Source of the DNA: Adiantum capillus-veneris
Taxonomy: Eukaryota > Streptophyta > Polypodiopsida > Polypodiales > Pteridaceae
Assembly (NCBI GenBank): GCA_014529385.2
Contig: CM043958.1
Coordinates: 90,419,025 to 90,483,024, forward strand
Direction: 5' to 3'
DNA length: 64,000 nt
The notes below the pieces were generated by a model. It worked only from the letters and a program-made list of their open reading frames with translations. It did no database searches and was not told the origin of the DNA. The stretch's first letter is position 1. Each line of letters begins with the position of its first letter. Positions 30,441 through 40,768 of this stretch are shown here, piece by piece. A program made the translations under genes and the position numbers.

Positions 30441-31080
30441 AAATTTGCTACCACAGAGACAGAGTGGGAGGGGGAACCTTCTTCTCTTTGTAGTGCTCAG
30501 GCCTCTCGTCAGTCTTTTCTTCATGAGGATTATGGATTTTTTTATTTTTTCTTAATAATAAACAAAGAGAATCTTTAAAAAAACTTAACAAAAGAAAAAT
30601 CATTCAAATAGAAATCTAAATGCTATGTACACAATACACATAAGCCTAGGGGCTCATATATGGATTTTGTCTTCATACTCCTCTGTAACACTACTATGAG
30701 GGCATATACTCTAAATTTTGTCAAAAAATTATCACAATAAAACGCAAAAATTCAATGCCTCTCACAAAACGTTGCCCTCTAATAGTCATAATGTTAGGTC
30801 CGCATTCAGAATGCCTCCCCCCTTCCTATTTGGAGTCATCGACAGGGTATCGCAAAGGGTATGTGTTGCGCTTGGGCAATTAAAAGTTGTGCTATGCAAG
30901 CCTTGTAATGTAGCCCTATTATGCATACACAGTCAATGCATGGAAAAGATTTATGTTGTGCAAGATGTGGGTATAAGCAATTTGCTTATTGGCATTTGTT
31001 GGCGAGGCTTCCTATTCTAAGCAATGTAATGGTCTTTGAAGCTCCTGTATCGTTGCTTGATTGAAGCAACTTGCTCTCTT
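30441..31080. other. No gene recognised
   Basis: Sequence between the LINE fragment and the gag-protease element. It probably holds the left end (3' LTR or tail) of that minus-strand element, but no direct repeat with 36009-36420 was found. A CCTCCCCCCTTCC run at about 30808 is a candidate minus-strand polypurine tract. Confidence 0.4.
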
Positions 31081-31967
31081 CTAACTGTATTGTAATCGTA
31101 GGAAGAATTGTAAGAATTCAAACGGCGATGCACTGACAGCAGTTTTGTTGTTCTTCTTTGGGACCCATTTCTTTGCGATTATTGGCTCTTTTGTTGCTGG
31201 CTCTCGTTTGGGAACCCATACTTGCCCGTGCTTTGTTTGTGTTTGAAGAGACTTCTTTGGGATCCACCTTTTTGTCGTGTGAGTCAACAGTGGTCTTTGC
31301 TGCAGCCCTTGTACGCTTGGTTGGGGACGGGATTCGGGCTTTGAAAGTTGATACTGTGGTTGTTTTGGAATCCAAATGGATTCCTGACTTTTTCGTGCTT
31401 GAATCAACTTCGTTGGAGCCCAAACCTGAGTTGTGAAAGCTTGCAATTTTGTGATATTCTTACCTGTTCGTGCACGCTTTCCTTGTTTTTGTTTTGGTGT
31501 TGGATCTTGTGATTTGTCATTAGAGATCTTTGTCTTCTTGATCCATATCTGTTTTTGGCCGATCTGGCTTTTTGGTATCCAGATTTGTCGAGCTTTTTGG
31601 CTTTGGCTGGTTGTCCTGTTCTTTTGACCTGTCATGGTTGTTGGTGAAGGGGTTGGTGATAGTGATGGCTTGAGTTGATGATAGGGGATGTCGTAAGACT
31701 CATCATTATCGCTAATATCCTCAGTAAGGTTGACTTCTTGTACTTTCCCTTGATTTTTTGGCTGGTAGTGGAAAGTTACTGTCTGTTTGCTCGTGGGTGG
31801 TAGTTCTTAGAGGACTTTTCTAGCCCATTGATTAGAGCATTGTTAGCTCGTTGCTCTGGTCGTATTCCTCCTAGCTGAGTCTTTGCATCCTTATTAGGAG
31901 CCATGTATAAGGATGCTTGTAATGGCTGTGTCTTCACGGAGGACTTTGGAATCCACTTTTGATGCAC
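31081..31967 (-). pseudogene. W-[I/V]-P-K repeat protein
   Basis: Two minus-strand frames (31967-31776 and 31635-31081, joined by readable sequence) encode a basic, Gln/Lys-rich protein. A short motif recurs: KWIPKSS, QIWIPKS, QIWIKKT, QVWAPTK, SIWIPKQ, RWIPKKS, QVWVPKR and KWVPKKN. Spacing is irregular at roughly 15-35 residues. No known enzyme domain was recognised. It sits downstream of the protease, where pol would normally be. The repeats could bind RNA or protein, but that is inference. One frame interruption lies between the two frames. Confidence 0.6.
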
Positions 31968-32117
31968 ATTATTCGTGTAGCGATGACATTGATTCCCGAG
32001 TCGTTGATCTTCTTGAAGCTCGAAGTGTTCTACAGAGTCATAGAACTCGTCGTCTTCTTCATCTTTTGATTCTCCACATTTCTTTGTTTGCTCCTTATTT
32101 CGAGAGCTTGTTGATGT

Positions 32118-33206
32118 CTAGATCTCTTCGTTTTCCTGGATTACACTCACTGCAAAATAAGGAACGACATCATAGCCATTTTCATCACAAAACTTTGTTG
32201 TGGGAGCATCCTCCACGACGCACACGTCCACAGTAGCCAAGATGTGTTCCCATCCAAAAGGCTCTAACTCCTCTTCAGGAAATGGTTCTGGGATATAGTC
32301 CATATCCTCTATAACCTGTTCTAGGATACATTCCTCACGTTTCAAGCTACCACATTGTGAAGCTCCACACATCCACAGTTCTTTAGGCTTACGTAACCAA
32401 ACTGGAAGTTCTGATCCTGCTACTGTGGCGGAATCAAACTCCTCAACCGGTGTTCTCGTCACATCCCTATAGCTATGGTCCCTCAAGTTTATCTTTGTTA
32501 TGGTTTCCATATGTCTCAGGTATATATGGTCATAACCCCAATCTTGGACCATTTTCAATTGTCGCATGAATGGTATTCCCAGAATGATGTCATAGTTGTT
32601 CTTCTTGCCAAAGTCAACAACAGCAAAAGTGTGTTCATATTCAATGCCACAAGAAGTAACAAGTACTTTTTCTAGCAGTCCTAGGGGCTTTTCCTTGTGT
32701 CCGTCTGCAAGCTGCAGGGTCATTCGTGTGGATATCAAGGCAGGTTTTCCCCATTTTTTCCAAACCTCTTTGGTTGCAATGGCCACACCAACTCCACTGT
32801 CAAGGATTGCCATGATTTTTACATTATTGAATTCCATAGGAAGGGTGGTTTTTCCATCTTCTCCTTCGTAATACTCGCCTACCTTGTTTAATGACACTGG
32901 CCTAGTATTTAGCTGAGGCATTTCAAGCTCTTTGATGCCTTCCTCGATTTGAGTCATTGGGGTTTTCACACCAAATTTCTCTAGACATTTACCCACATTA
33001 GCCCACATGTTTGGTCTTATTCTGAGCAACTCGGCTAACATTATTGTACAGGTGACTAGGGTAGATAGAATATCTACTAGTCCCTTTGAATCGATGGCCT
33101 TGTTGGGAGACAGTCTTTGTGATGGTACTGCAACCACATCTGACTTGGTCTCGTACTCTCCCATGTAGGACGGTAGTGTTCTTAGTGAATGGGGTTGACT
33201 ATCCAT
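32118..33206 (-). CDS. Retropepsin-like aspartic protease of the gag-only element
   Basis: 362-residue frame. The aspartic protease active site is AILDSGVGVAIATKEVW near residue 130, followed by LQLADGHKEKPLG, the flap-side strand TFAVVDFG and DIILGIPFMRQL, the conserved hydrophobic-hydrophobic-Gly near the C-terminus of retropepsins. Upstream is a helical region (MLAELLRIRPNMWANVG) like those before gypsy proteases. Downstream is an acidic tail with FPEEELEPFGWE. Such enzymes act as dimers to process gag. The DSG triad is intact. The frame ends without any RT motif. Confidence 0.82.
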   Translation of the reverse strand: MDSQPHSLRTLPSYMGEYETKSDVVAVPSQRLSPNKAIDSKGLVDILSTLVTCTIMLAELLRIRPNMWANVGKCLEKFGVKTPMTQIEEGIKELEMPQLNTRPVSLNKVGEYYEGEDGKTTLPMEFNNVKIMAILDSGVGVAIATKEVWKKWGKPALISTRMTLQLADGHKEKPLGLLEKVLVTSCGIEYEHTFAVVDFGKKNNYDIILGIPFMRQLKMVQDWGYDHIYLRHMETITKINLRDHSYRDVTRTPVEEFDSATVAGSELPVWLRKPKELWMCGASQCGSLKREECILEQVIEDMDYIPEPFPEEELEPFGWEHILATVDVCVVEDAPTTKFCDENGYDVVPYFAVSVIQENEEI

Positions 33207-33230
33207 AGATTGTACACATCCTTTGTCGCC

Positions 33231-33575
33231 CTAATACGATCGCACGTCTAGATTCATTTGAGATCCAGTCTCAAATTCCTCTATTGGTGGTAGAAACACT
33301 CCTCGTTCATCACCAGTCTTGTCTACTCGTCTTCTTAGGTCATCGGTTTCATTGGCCTCTCTGACTTGTTTCCACAATTCGTCAAGACTATCTATCTCTT
33401 TACAATCCTCAGGTATAGCTTGGTGAAATCCCTCGGAAGAGTTATCCATGGTATTCAGTACTATCCTTGGTTCTAATGCTTGGTCTTTGAGGTTTGGTAT
33501 GTGCTCATGACTAGAATCTGGCTCTTTTAGTTCCTGGTTTGGTGGGATTACTTGTGTAGGCATGACACGGATCAC
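33231..33575 (-). CDS. Spacer ORF between gag and protease
   Basis: 114-residue acidic minus-strand frame starting MIRVMPTQVIPPNQELKEP. No domain was recognised. Its composition (Glu, Asp, Pro) resembles linkers between gag and protease. It is likely part of one gag-protease polyprotein, separated from its neighbours by stops at about 33600 and 33230. Confidence 0.45.
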   Translation of the reverse strand: MIRVMPTQVIPPNQELKEPDSSHEHIPNLKDQALEPRIVLNTMDNSSEGFHQAIPEDCKEIDSLDELWKQVREANETDDLRRRVDKTGDERGVFLPPIEEFETGSQMNLDVRSY

Positions 33576-33683
33576 ATTCTCAGGTTTTGCAATTGGTGGT
33601 TCTTGTTAAGCTTGGGCTGTTTGAATCATTTTCTGGCACATTTCAAACCTTTGCTTTTCTAGTTCCGCATAGAGATATTTCAT

Positions 33684-34970
33684 CTACGTGTGTTCTTGGG
33701 TTTGGTTGTTTTTGAGCCTCACATCATAGGCTTTCAAGAGGGCATCTAATGTCTCATTAACCTTCTCTGCCAACACAGATCCTCCTGAACTAGCACTTCT
33801 CGGTTTCTCATCCGTGGATGGTTCTTCTAGAGGTTTAACCATCTGTGTAAGAGAAGGTGCCTCCTTTTCCTCATGTTGTTTTATCTTCTCCTCAGCTTCG
33901 GTAAGCTTCTCAGCTAGGGATTTTTGCTCTCGTTCCCTGCGTGCTTTCATCCTAGTCTTTCTAGCTTTCCAACTATTTCGTTTGCTCTTGGTTTTCTGAC
34001 TAGGTGCGTCTGTCTTTGGTCCATCATCTGTCTTTGGACTCGTGTCACTTTCCGTGTTCTTTGTCTCTGGATTCTCATCAGCTTTCTTTTGAGCTTGTGC
34101 TCTCGTAACCACTTGAACTGGTACGACATTTTCATTTTCTGAGCTACTAGGGAGCTGAACAATCCCTAATACATTCGTCGTGATTTTCCTGATTTGGTTT
34201 GGGTTTTTCGGGCAATCGGGGATCAAGTGAGTGATGCCACACTCAAGACAATAGGCATTTACTTCAGTGATCTCCGTATGAGGACATTGTTTGACCAAGT
34301 GGTTGTCACGACTTTTGTGACAATCTGTCTCTGGTTGAGGAGATTCTTTTAGCATTTCCTCTTGGCTATAAGCAAGCTTTGACCTAGATAAGCCGCTATT
34401 TGCAATGAATCGCAATGTCCTTTCGTCCATTTCATACCTTCTTTCTTTCGACTGAAACCCAGGAGGTGGAGGTTGTACCGGCCTCACCACTCCATGTGTT
34501 TCCCTCACATTTTGTTGCTCCGAAGGGTAGTACTCACTTTGGTTGCTATACCACATTGTAGCTGGTACTGGCGTTGGTTTATTTGATGCTTCCATCATTG
34601 GCATGTATCTCATGTCTACCGGCATTCTAGCACCTGGCAGCGGGGGTTGTTGTCCTAAGACAAGCTGTGGCCTTAAAACTCCTATTGGTCTTGGCACATT
34701 CTCCGTAATGTATCTAGGTGGAGTAGGTGCTTCTGGAACAGGTTGCACATACCTCTCCCTAGCATTTTCCATGCTATAATAGCACTCTTCCCTCGTATGG
34801 TTCGTCCATTTTCTCTCAATTTCACACCACTTCGGCTCTCCCAAATCAGACCTTACAAGAGGAATCAACGTCTTGACCAAGTCGTCGATAAGCTTTTCTT
34901 GATCAATAGGTGCCGTTGGCTTAGCAATGGACTCACTTATCTGTGAAACAGTGCTGAGAGGATGTGTCAT
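33684..34970 (-). CDS. Gag C-terminal region with CCHC zinc knuckle
   Basis: 428-residue frame. The N-terminal part is helical, followed by a Pro-rich stretch (PVPEAPTPPRYITENVPRP and PPPPGF). Cys/His clusters follow: CEIERKWTNHTREEC, CHKSRDNHLVKQC and a full CCHC knuckle CLECGITHLIPDC near residue 240. Next comes VVTRAQAQ, a phrase common before protease in Tat-type gypsy elements, then a Lys/Arg-rich coiled-coil-like tail. It probably binds element RNA. The first two clusters look like knuckles missing one Cys. Confidence 0.72.
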   Translation of the reverse strand: MTHPLSTVSQISESIAKPTAPIDQEKLIDDLVKTLIPLVRSDLGEPKWCEIERKWTNHTREECYYSMENARERYVQPVPEAPTPPRYITENVPRPIGVLRPQLVLGQQPPLPGARMPVDMRYMPMMEASNKPTPVPATMWYSNQSEYYPSEQQNVRETHGVVRPVQPPPPGFQSKERRYEMDERTLRFIANSGLSRSKLAYSQEEMLKESPQPETDCHKSRDNHLVKQCPHTEITEVNAYCLECGITHLIPDCPKNPNQIRKITTNVLGIVQLPSSSENENVVPVQVVTRAQAQKKADENPETKNTESDTSPKTDDGPKTDAPSQKTKSKRNSWKARKTRMKARREREQKSLAEKLTEAEEKIKQHEEKEAPSLTQMVKPLEEPSTDEKPRSASSGGSVLAEKVNETLDALLKAYDVRLKNNQTQEHT

Positions 34971-36008
34971 CTCCTTGACTCTTTAAGTCCTTTTCTTTGT
35001 ATGCCTCACAGTTATCCACTAGATAAAGAGCTTCTTTGATCAACTCGTTTAGCGTCATCCTCCTTATCATATGCAGATCTTTCTGAAGGCCCGCATGTCT
35101 CATTCCCTGGATAAAGATCAGCATCAGTCGTGCTTGTGTAGGTAATTCCGCTCTCGGACAGAGCTTAACATATCTCTTGAGCCGTAATGATGCTTTGCGT
35201 ACTGATTCATTCTCTTTCTATTTGAATCTATGGATTTGCGAGACCGTGTTGTGAGCAATGCCTTTTGGCGAGAATTCTTCAATAAACTCCTCAAACAGCT
35301 CATCTGAAAATCCCATTTTTCCACCGAGTCGAACCATGTAGCTGCATCATCTTCTAGACTCAATCCAAATCCCGCAAACTGTGTCGCAAAATCTGAAACT
35401 TCCTCTGCTCTAATCACTCTTCTAAAAGCCGTTACGTGATCTCTCGGATCTTTATCTCCGGAGTATTTTCTGTTTACCCATTTTTGGACTTGGGATGGTC
35501 TAACTCGTCGATTGTCTACAAGTCTAACCAGAGACTCTCCCAATCCTTCTGTCGTTATCGCTCTTGAAGGGAATCCTGGTGGCTCTCTTCTTGGAATTCC
35601 TATAGGAATTCTCGTGTTTGGTGGAGGCATTTGTGGTCCTTTATTGACCAAATATCCACCTCTTTCTAGTACAGTCTGTGGATTTGTGCTTTCTACAACT
35701 CTGTATTCTCGTCCATACTTGTCGACAACTATAGATCTCCATTGACAGTCAACTCCGTATGTGTAGACATATAAGAGCTTGTAATCCGTTATCTCTTCTA
35801 GGTATGGATCTAAGCACCTATAAAGATTGACCTCATTGTCGTCAATGTATCTATATAGTCCTTCACTCTCATGACCAATCATCCAAACTCTCTCAACAAG
35901 ATGGATCTTTATCAATTGCAAGTTTGGAAGATCCATTGTGGGAGGATATTCCTCTATCGTCGGGATCTCCAAGCTTGTGTAAGCTGCGTTTGAATCTAGG
36001 GTAGACAT
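34933..36008 (-). pseudogene. Gag capsid region of the gag-only element
   Basis: Starts at the ATG at 36008 (MSTLDSNAAYTSLEIPTIEEY). The Retrotrans_gag core is recognised from about residue 180: VQKWVNRKYSGDKDPRDHVTAF, FATQFAGFGLSLEDDAATWFDSV. Near 35290 the reading shifts frame and continues as LFEEFIEEFSPKGIA, then LMLIFIQGMRHAGLQKDL and LIKEALYLVDNCEAY to 34933. The N-terminal 150 residues have no recognised domain. The capsid assembles particles. One frameshift and one stop separate it from the C-terminal frame. Confidence 0.78.
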
Positions 36009-36420
36009 GATTTTTGGGCTTAAGAGCTTTTGCTTGGTTCAAGTAGACTTAGTCCACTGTGTTCAAGTGCTTTGGTTAGGGGAAAGTCAAAACTATGTCC
36101 AAAACCGCAACCGTTTCGTCACAATTCTCGCAAATTGTCGCTTTTAGACACCCCTAACTTGCGGATGTATTTTGAGTCCTCAAACGACGTTTTTTTCAAA
36201 GTTGACCTAAATGGTTGCCGTTGGCATGCATTTAGTTCAAGTTTTGCTCTAAGATCTATAGAGTCGCTCTCAGGCTACGTTTTGATATAAAAACTTTTCC
36301 GATCCGATACCGTTTGTGAAAGTTATGGCCAAAATAGTGAAATGCAGTTTAGACTGGTCAAAATGAGTCCAAATTCAATTTTAAAAGAAGATTTGGGATA
36401 TCTGTGACACTATGAACACT
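36009..36420. other. Leader or LTR-side sequence of the gag-only element
   Basis: AT-rich non-coding DNA upstream of the gag ATG. No TG...CA repeat shared with 30441-31080 and no clear tRNA primer site was seen. The junction with the LINE lies near 36410-36421. Confidence 0.4.
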
Positions 36421-36834
36421 CCTGTATGGTCAAAAGTACAGTTGAGAGATTATCCCCATACACATGCCTGTCAAATGAGATCATGGAGTACTCTACACTA
36501 GGGAAAGTCTTCCTTATGGGAGACTTCAATGCCAGGACATGCTAGAGCCAGTGTGAGACATACGACACAGAGGACCCGGTGGCACTATTCGCCATATAGG
36601 AGGAGGCCACCATGAGAGATTCGACAGACAGCTCGCATTACAGAGTACAGCCATCATTCGCTCAGATTAGGCTCTAACCACCGTCTCGTTATTTATGACG
36701 GGCTGGCACAGTGGCCCACCTCATGAGGGCTGACATGCACATCACACGGAGTTGCAGCCCGGAGGGGGGGGGGGGGGTACCGTGGATTACATCATGGATC
36801 CAGAGAGGCCACCCACCTACTTAACTCCTTCACC
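36421..36834 (+). pseudogene. LINE endonuclease, part 2
   Basis: Continues the endonuclease: ERLSPYTCLSNEIMEYSTLGKVFLMGDFNART, containing the catalytic GDFNA motif near 36520, then TVDYIM near 36780 (the conserved DY strand near the domain end). A 14-G run at 36764-36777 precedes it and shifts the frame. The text ends at the hAT insertion site and resumes at 52048 with SFTIPPIPIGTDHTYLALSL in another frame. Confidence 0.8.
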
Positions 36835-37030
36835 CATAGAAACAGGGGACGGGGGGACGCGGCCCTAAACAGGCGGGACGTGACGGGGGACGCGGAAACG
36901 AGGGACGGGACGCCGTTTTGAGACACAGGGACGTCCCTCACAAGGGACGAGGGCGGGACGCGTCCCAGGACGCGGGTCCCCAATGACGGGGCAACATGGA
37001 ACACGGACAGGGGGCGGGACGGACGAGCGG
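36835..37030 (+). repeat. hAT left terminus with GGGAC subterminal repeats
   Basis: After the inverted repeat comes about 180 bp in which GGGACG or GGGAC recurs more than ten times on the plus strand, with a few inverted GTCCC copies. Subterminal repeats of this sort are transposase binding sites in other hAT elements; that role is inferred here. Confidence 0.8.
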
Positions 37031-37205
37031 CAAGTTTTGAAATTCAAAATTCAAACTTTTTCAAACGCCTCTCAACGGCCAATTTTGGGGGCAATAGTTT
37101 GCTATTTAAGGGCACACAAGGGAAGGCCTTGGCAAGCCTACCCTTCTAACTTCTAAGTGCTCTCGAGTCCCATGGGCGGCGGGCCATCATCCATGCCACA
37201 TGGGT

Positions 37206-37207
37206 CA

Positions 37208-37249
<42 letters not shown>
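37206..37249. repeat. (CT)n microsatellite in hAT
   Basis: About 44 bases of CT repeat between the hAT terminus and the transposase exon. Confidence 0.9.
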
Positions 37250-37252
<3 letters not shown>

Positions 37253-37329
37253 CCGAGCTTGAAGGCTTGAGACTTGGGCCCTTATCTACTACCTAGTAGC
37301 CCTTTCTCCTCCTCTTCGAGCTTTCTCTA

Positions 37330-37644
37330 ATATTCGAAGCTTGAGGCTGAATTTTCAAAGAGGTCAAAGCTAGTTCTTCTTAAATACTCGGAGACTCGCT
37401 TCGCCTTCAACTTCATTATGCTCAATACCTTGAGTTCATGTAGTGGGGCATTGAGGAGACTCTTCATTAGTAATGAGTTCTTGGCAATGCCCGAGTCAAA
37501 AAGTGTCAATGGAGTGGCATGCCGAGCACAGGCCGACATGCCGGAATGGTGGGAGGAAGTAAAGCCAATCTCCAAAATGGTGAAGCCTATCATCCACCTC
37601 CTACGGGTGTTGGATTCCATGAAACCTTGCATCGGCAAGATATA
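37330..37644 (+). pseudogene. hAT transposase, middle part
   Basis: Plus-strand exon reading TRFAFNFIMLNTL, LRRLFISNEFLAM, FKS-like ESKSVNGVACRAQ, WWEEVKPISKMVKPIIHLLRVLD and KPCIGKIY. These match the hAT central region (TRF..., then W..v..i...i.P...vLR.vD...P..G.iY). It is cut after GKIY by NA-1; the frame continues EAMD at 43193. The N-terminal BED zinc finger and first catalytic Asp region were not found. Confidence 0.82.
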
Positions 37645-38878
37645 TGTCACGTGACACATCCAACCCTATGTGTCCGTGGACAAGCTACAGCATGACCAGG
37701 GTTCAGTTCAGTCAAGTCAGTCTAGAATAGGAAGTGATCTGGCACTTTTGTGAGTCTGTTTGCAGACCGTGCATGTCCAGACACCTAGATTAGATGCATA
37801 TCCTCTGGTTGCACACAGCATGACCATCACATTTCCATCATGAGCATTTTTACAGTGCATAGACCTATTTTCCCTATTTTTGACATTTTCTACTTATTAT
37901 TTTTAAGTGACTTTTGTTGGAAAGTAGGTAGGGCAAATTTTCTAAGTTTGTATAAGTAGAAACCTAGCGCTAGCACTTTCTCGCAGAAGAGGCAGCAGGA
38001 GCACTTGCTCAACAGGCAACTTCTCAGCAAGACCAACCCCCACGACAACTCTAGCGTGTTCTCTCACCAGAAGGCCTAGCGTTTTTACACCAGATCAGCC
38101 AGCGTTTTTGCACTTGCAGATTCCCGACGACAGTAGACAGCAGATCAGCCCTAGCGTTAGTAGATTTCCCCGAAACAACAGATCAGCCCTAGCGTTAGCA
38201 ATTCCATCAACAAGGATAGTTTTTAGCCCCTAGCGCTTTTGGTTTGCAGATCAACCTCAGTGTTTTGCAGATTACCGCGACGGAACTTCAAGAACCATCA
38301 GCGTTTTCAGTTTTCAGCCCTTAGCACTCGCAGATCAAGTCCAGAACCTCGCAGATCTCACCTTCCCGCAACAAATCCTTGTCGCGCAGTCAGATCCTGC
38401 AAAGTTCGCAGTTTCAGCCCAGAAAACACAGATTTCAGCATCTACGTTTTCAGCGTGTCATCGTCGCCATCGACATCGTCATCGACATAGAGTCAGAATT
38501 CAGCAGATAAAGATTTGCAGATTTCAGCCCTTAGCGTTTTCAGATTTCAGCTTGTCTCGTCGTCCTCATCATCGTCGGCAAGTCCAAGCATTGCAGAGAT
38601 TTGTGCAATCATAAGTAGACCACTCTCGCCATAGAGAGTGGGGCCTTCGGAGGAGGGTTTTACAACGTCTCTGGTGTCGTATTCTCTTCTCTATCTCTCA
38701 GTCTCATGCACTTCCATTCACAGTGTTCATCCACTTTGTTTGTGTCCATTGCACTCTCTCACTAAAGGAACGGAAGGCTCTCCCAAGGCTCTCCCTTCCG
38801 TAGGTAAAGGAACCTTGAGCACAGTTCGGAGCACTCATCTTGAGCAAAGTTTAAACATTCATTCTGTTGCACCTTACA
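37645..38878 (+). repeat. NA-1 LTR 1 (1,234 bp)
   Basis: TGTCACGTGACACATCC to GCACCTTACA. A TATAAG box lies near 37951, followed by an array of GCGTTTT-containing units (about 38060-38460). It ends immediately before the primer-binding site. Confidence 0.94.
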
Positions 38879-38879
38879 T

Positions 38880-38891
38880 TGGTATCAGAGC
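38880..38891 (+). other. NA-1 primer-binding site (initiator-Met tRNA)
   Basis: TGGTATCAGAGC, one base after LTR 1. Confidence 0.92.
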
Positions 38892-39318
38892 TTTGGCAAT
38901 GTTCTGTATCACTCAAGGAAAGAACCACAAGAACCACATGAATTTTTTTGCTTGTTGGGGTCGCACGAACCCAAGTTCACTTGGGCGTGTCGATTCCTAA
39001 TCGTGTTTTTGAAGAGTGACAGGAAACCCAAGAAAGAAGGGCTTGTCCAACCTCCCCTTGTGCCTCTTTTCACTCATTGAGAGCGGACCGTGCACTTAGC
39101 GGCCGGCCAATCGACGTGAGGTGGGAAAAAGCAACCTTGGTGTGGGCGCAAGGCCACCAAGTGAAGAGAAGATCCTTCTCTAACACAGATTGCAAGCGAA
39201 AGAAGAACCTCAAGAACTCAAGACCCTCAAGAACCCAAGAACCCAAGTTCCTCGTGAACTTCAGAACCCAAGACCACAAGAACCCACAACTTCTGTAGAT
39301 GTTCATACTTGAAGCGGA
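38892..39318 (+). other. NA-1 leader
   Basis: Untranslated leader matching the G3 leader (54930-55350) in order and phrase, e.g. CAGATTGCAAGCGAAAGAAG. Packaging signals may lie here, by analogy. Confidence 0.6.
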
Positions 39319-40160
39319 ATGGATACTTCACTTAGAGGTGATGAGCATGAGAGAGGCGAAGAAGAATTTTCCCCACCAGAAGGTTTTTCCGACCTTCCCC
39401 ATCTACGCCAAGGATTGCACTAACTCCTATGGAGGAGTTGAAGCAAATGTTTATGGAAAGGAAGTTAGAACGCGAAGCAAGAAATGCAGAAATAATGGCA
39501 AAAATGGAACGCAGACACGCAGAAAGAGAAGCAGAAAGAGACGCAGAAAGAACGGCAGCCAAAGCAAGACAAGAACAAAGCGACCGACACAGGAAAGAGT
39601 TCTGGCGACTCTTTTCTCAAGTTCAGGCACAGATGCAAGAGATTTGGGGAAAGGAGACTCTCTTAGTCTCTTCTTCTCCCAAGCATGACACACGGGATTT
39701 GCATGATTATGAGAAGCATGATGATTTGAATGCTGATGATTTGAATGATAACAATGAGCATGATGATTTGGATGACATTGACAAGCATGATGATTTGCAT
39801 GATCAAGATGTGATTTCTCACAAGCATGATGAGTTGCATGAAGATGACGTGATTGTTCACAAGGATGATGTGTTAGTTGATGCTTTTTCTAGCGAAGCTA
39901 ACCTCGTTGCAGATTCAATCAATCACGAAGGATCGATCTTTGCTCTCGAGCCGAGGTCCAAAGGACCCCCTCAAGAAGAACCGATCTTGGCTCTCGAGCG
40001 TCGGTCCAAAGAACCCTCACAGGAAGTATTATGTGTTCGCATGATTAATACGCACGCATTGTACGAGTGTTTCATTCGTGATCGTTTCCTGTATTTTTGT
40101 CAGCGTCTTTTTGTGATCCCTTTTCCTAGGCATGATATATTGTTCGTTGAGCACGTTTGA
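39319..40160 (+). pseudogene. NA-1 gag-like ORF with His-Asp repeats
   Basis: Starts at ATG 39319 with MDTSLRGDEHERGEEEFSPP, the same beginning as the G3 gag (MDTSHGGDEHESGEEEFSPP). A one-frame shift near 39400 leads into MEELKQMFMERKLERE and an Arg/Glu coiled coil (RRHAEREAERDAERTAAKAR). This is followed by an acidic repeat array: DYEKHDDLN, NEHDDLDD, DKHDDLHDQD, HKHDELHEDD. The capsid core and zinc knuckle of normal gag are absent. The His-Asp array could bind metal, but that is inference. The frame ends at 40158-40160. Confidence 0.65.
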
Positions 40161-40485
40161 CACATGAATGAGCACGAATGTATGCGGATTGTTCATGAAA
40201 AGCTGAAAAGTAAGCATTTCAGGAAGTCACATTCCATGTCCCTTCCTTGGCATGACACATTCGTAGGAAGAGCACATGAAAGTATGAGCACCAAGCATGG
40301 GCATTTTCGTTGTGAATTGCCACAGTTGATTGATTTAGATCAGCACGACAAGATTCGATCTCATTGTTTGCGTGTGGGTGATGAACGGTTTGGCACTCCG
40401 TCGGTTTGTTCATCTACATTGCATGCACAGTCTTTGAGGAAGACGAGATTTTTTCAAGTCACTTTACATGGAATAGCTATGTTCA
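40161..40485 (+). other. NA-1 internal filler, no domain
   Basis: Readable sequence with no recognised domain between the His-Asp ORF and the chromodomain-like block. A run of shorter frames is present. It includes CGTTTGACACATGAATGAGCA but nothing diagnostic. Confidence 0.4.
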
Positions 40486-40768
40486 ATGTTTTTGCGTTGG
40501 AAATGGTTTCAGGAATTTTCAACCATGGAGATTCTTGAAGAAGAAAGAAGCATGACTCTAAACGAAGTTGAAGCATTGAAGGAGCCTCAGAAGACTTTGT
40601 GTCGCTTTCGGCGTAGCCCAAAGAAGCAAGCGTTGCAGACCTTTATGAAGTTCAAGTACCGCACGACCCACACATTAGAGTGGGCCGGCGAAGTGTCCCT
40701 TCCAAAATTCCGGATCCTATTGGCGATCTCCCTCAACGCCATACAGTTCGGTACCAGTACCTCACTTT
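40486..40768 (+). pseudogene. NA-1 chromodomain-like remnant
   Basis: Frame ending just before the polypurine tract reads MEILEEERSMTLNEVEALKEP, FRRSPKKQALQTFMKFKYRTT and THTLEWA. G3 has the same order at 59600-59860 (EEEEPKIIDEAEVMEP, FRHGSKKQVRQ.FLKFKDRGTNEAVWV), so this is the eroded tail of a chromovirus polyprotein kept while pol was deleted. Confidence 0.6.

Larger units (their letters stand above)
31081..36008 (-). mobile_element. Gag-protease element without RT or integrase
   Basis: Minus-strand block of several ORFs: gag capsid, CCHC knuckle, spacer, aspartic protease, then an unusual W-I/V-P-K repeat protein. The VVTRAQA phrase before the protease and the capsid type suggest a Tat/Athila-like gypsy relative. 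No YXDD box, RNase H or D-D-E core was found anywhere in the interval. It interrupts the LINE endonuclease between 30440 and 36421. LTRs were not resolved, so the true ends may extend beyond these coordinates. Confidence 0.75.

Noticed and set aside
30791-30810. TGTTAGGTCCGC as LTR start of the gag-only element
   Set aside because: No second copy exists near 36009-36420, so an LTR cannot be claimed.
30718-31020. 100-residue plus-strand ORF
   Set aside because: No domain and no relation to the neighbouring minus-strand element; not supported.
31158-31436. Plus-strand hydrophobic ORF resembling a signal peptide
   Set aside because: Antisense shadow of the Lys-rich W-P-K repeat frame; the hydrophobicity is a codon artefact.
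31081-36008. Endogenous pararetrovirus (caulimovirid)
   Set aside because: Gag and protease could suggest one, but no movement protein, RT or coat-type virus region was seen; the capsid and knuckle fit gypsy retrotransposons better.
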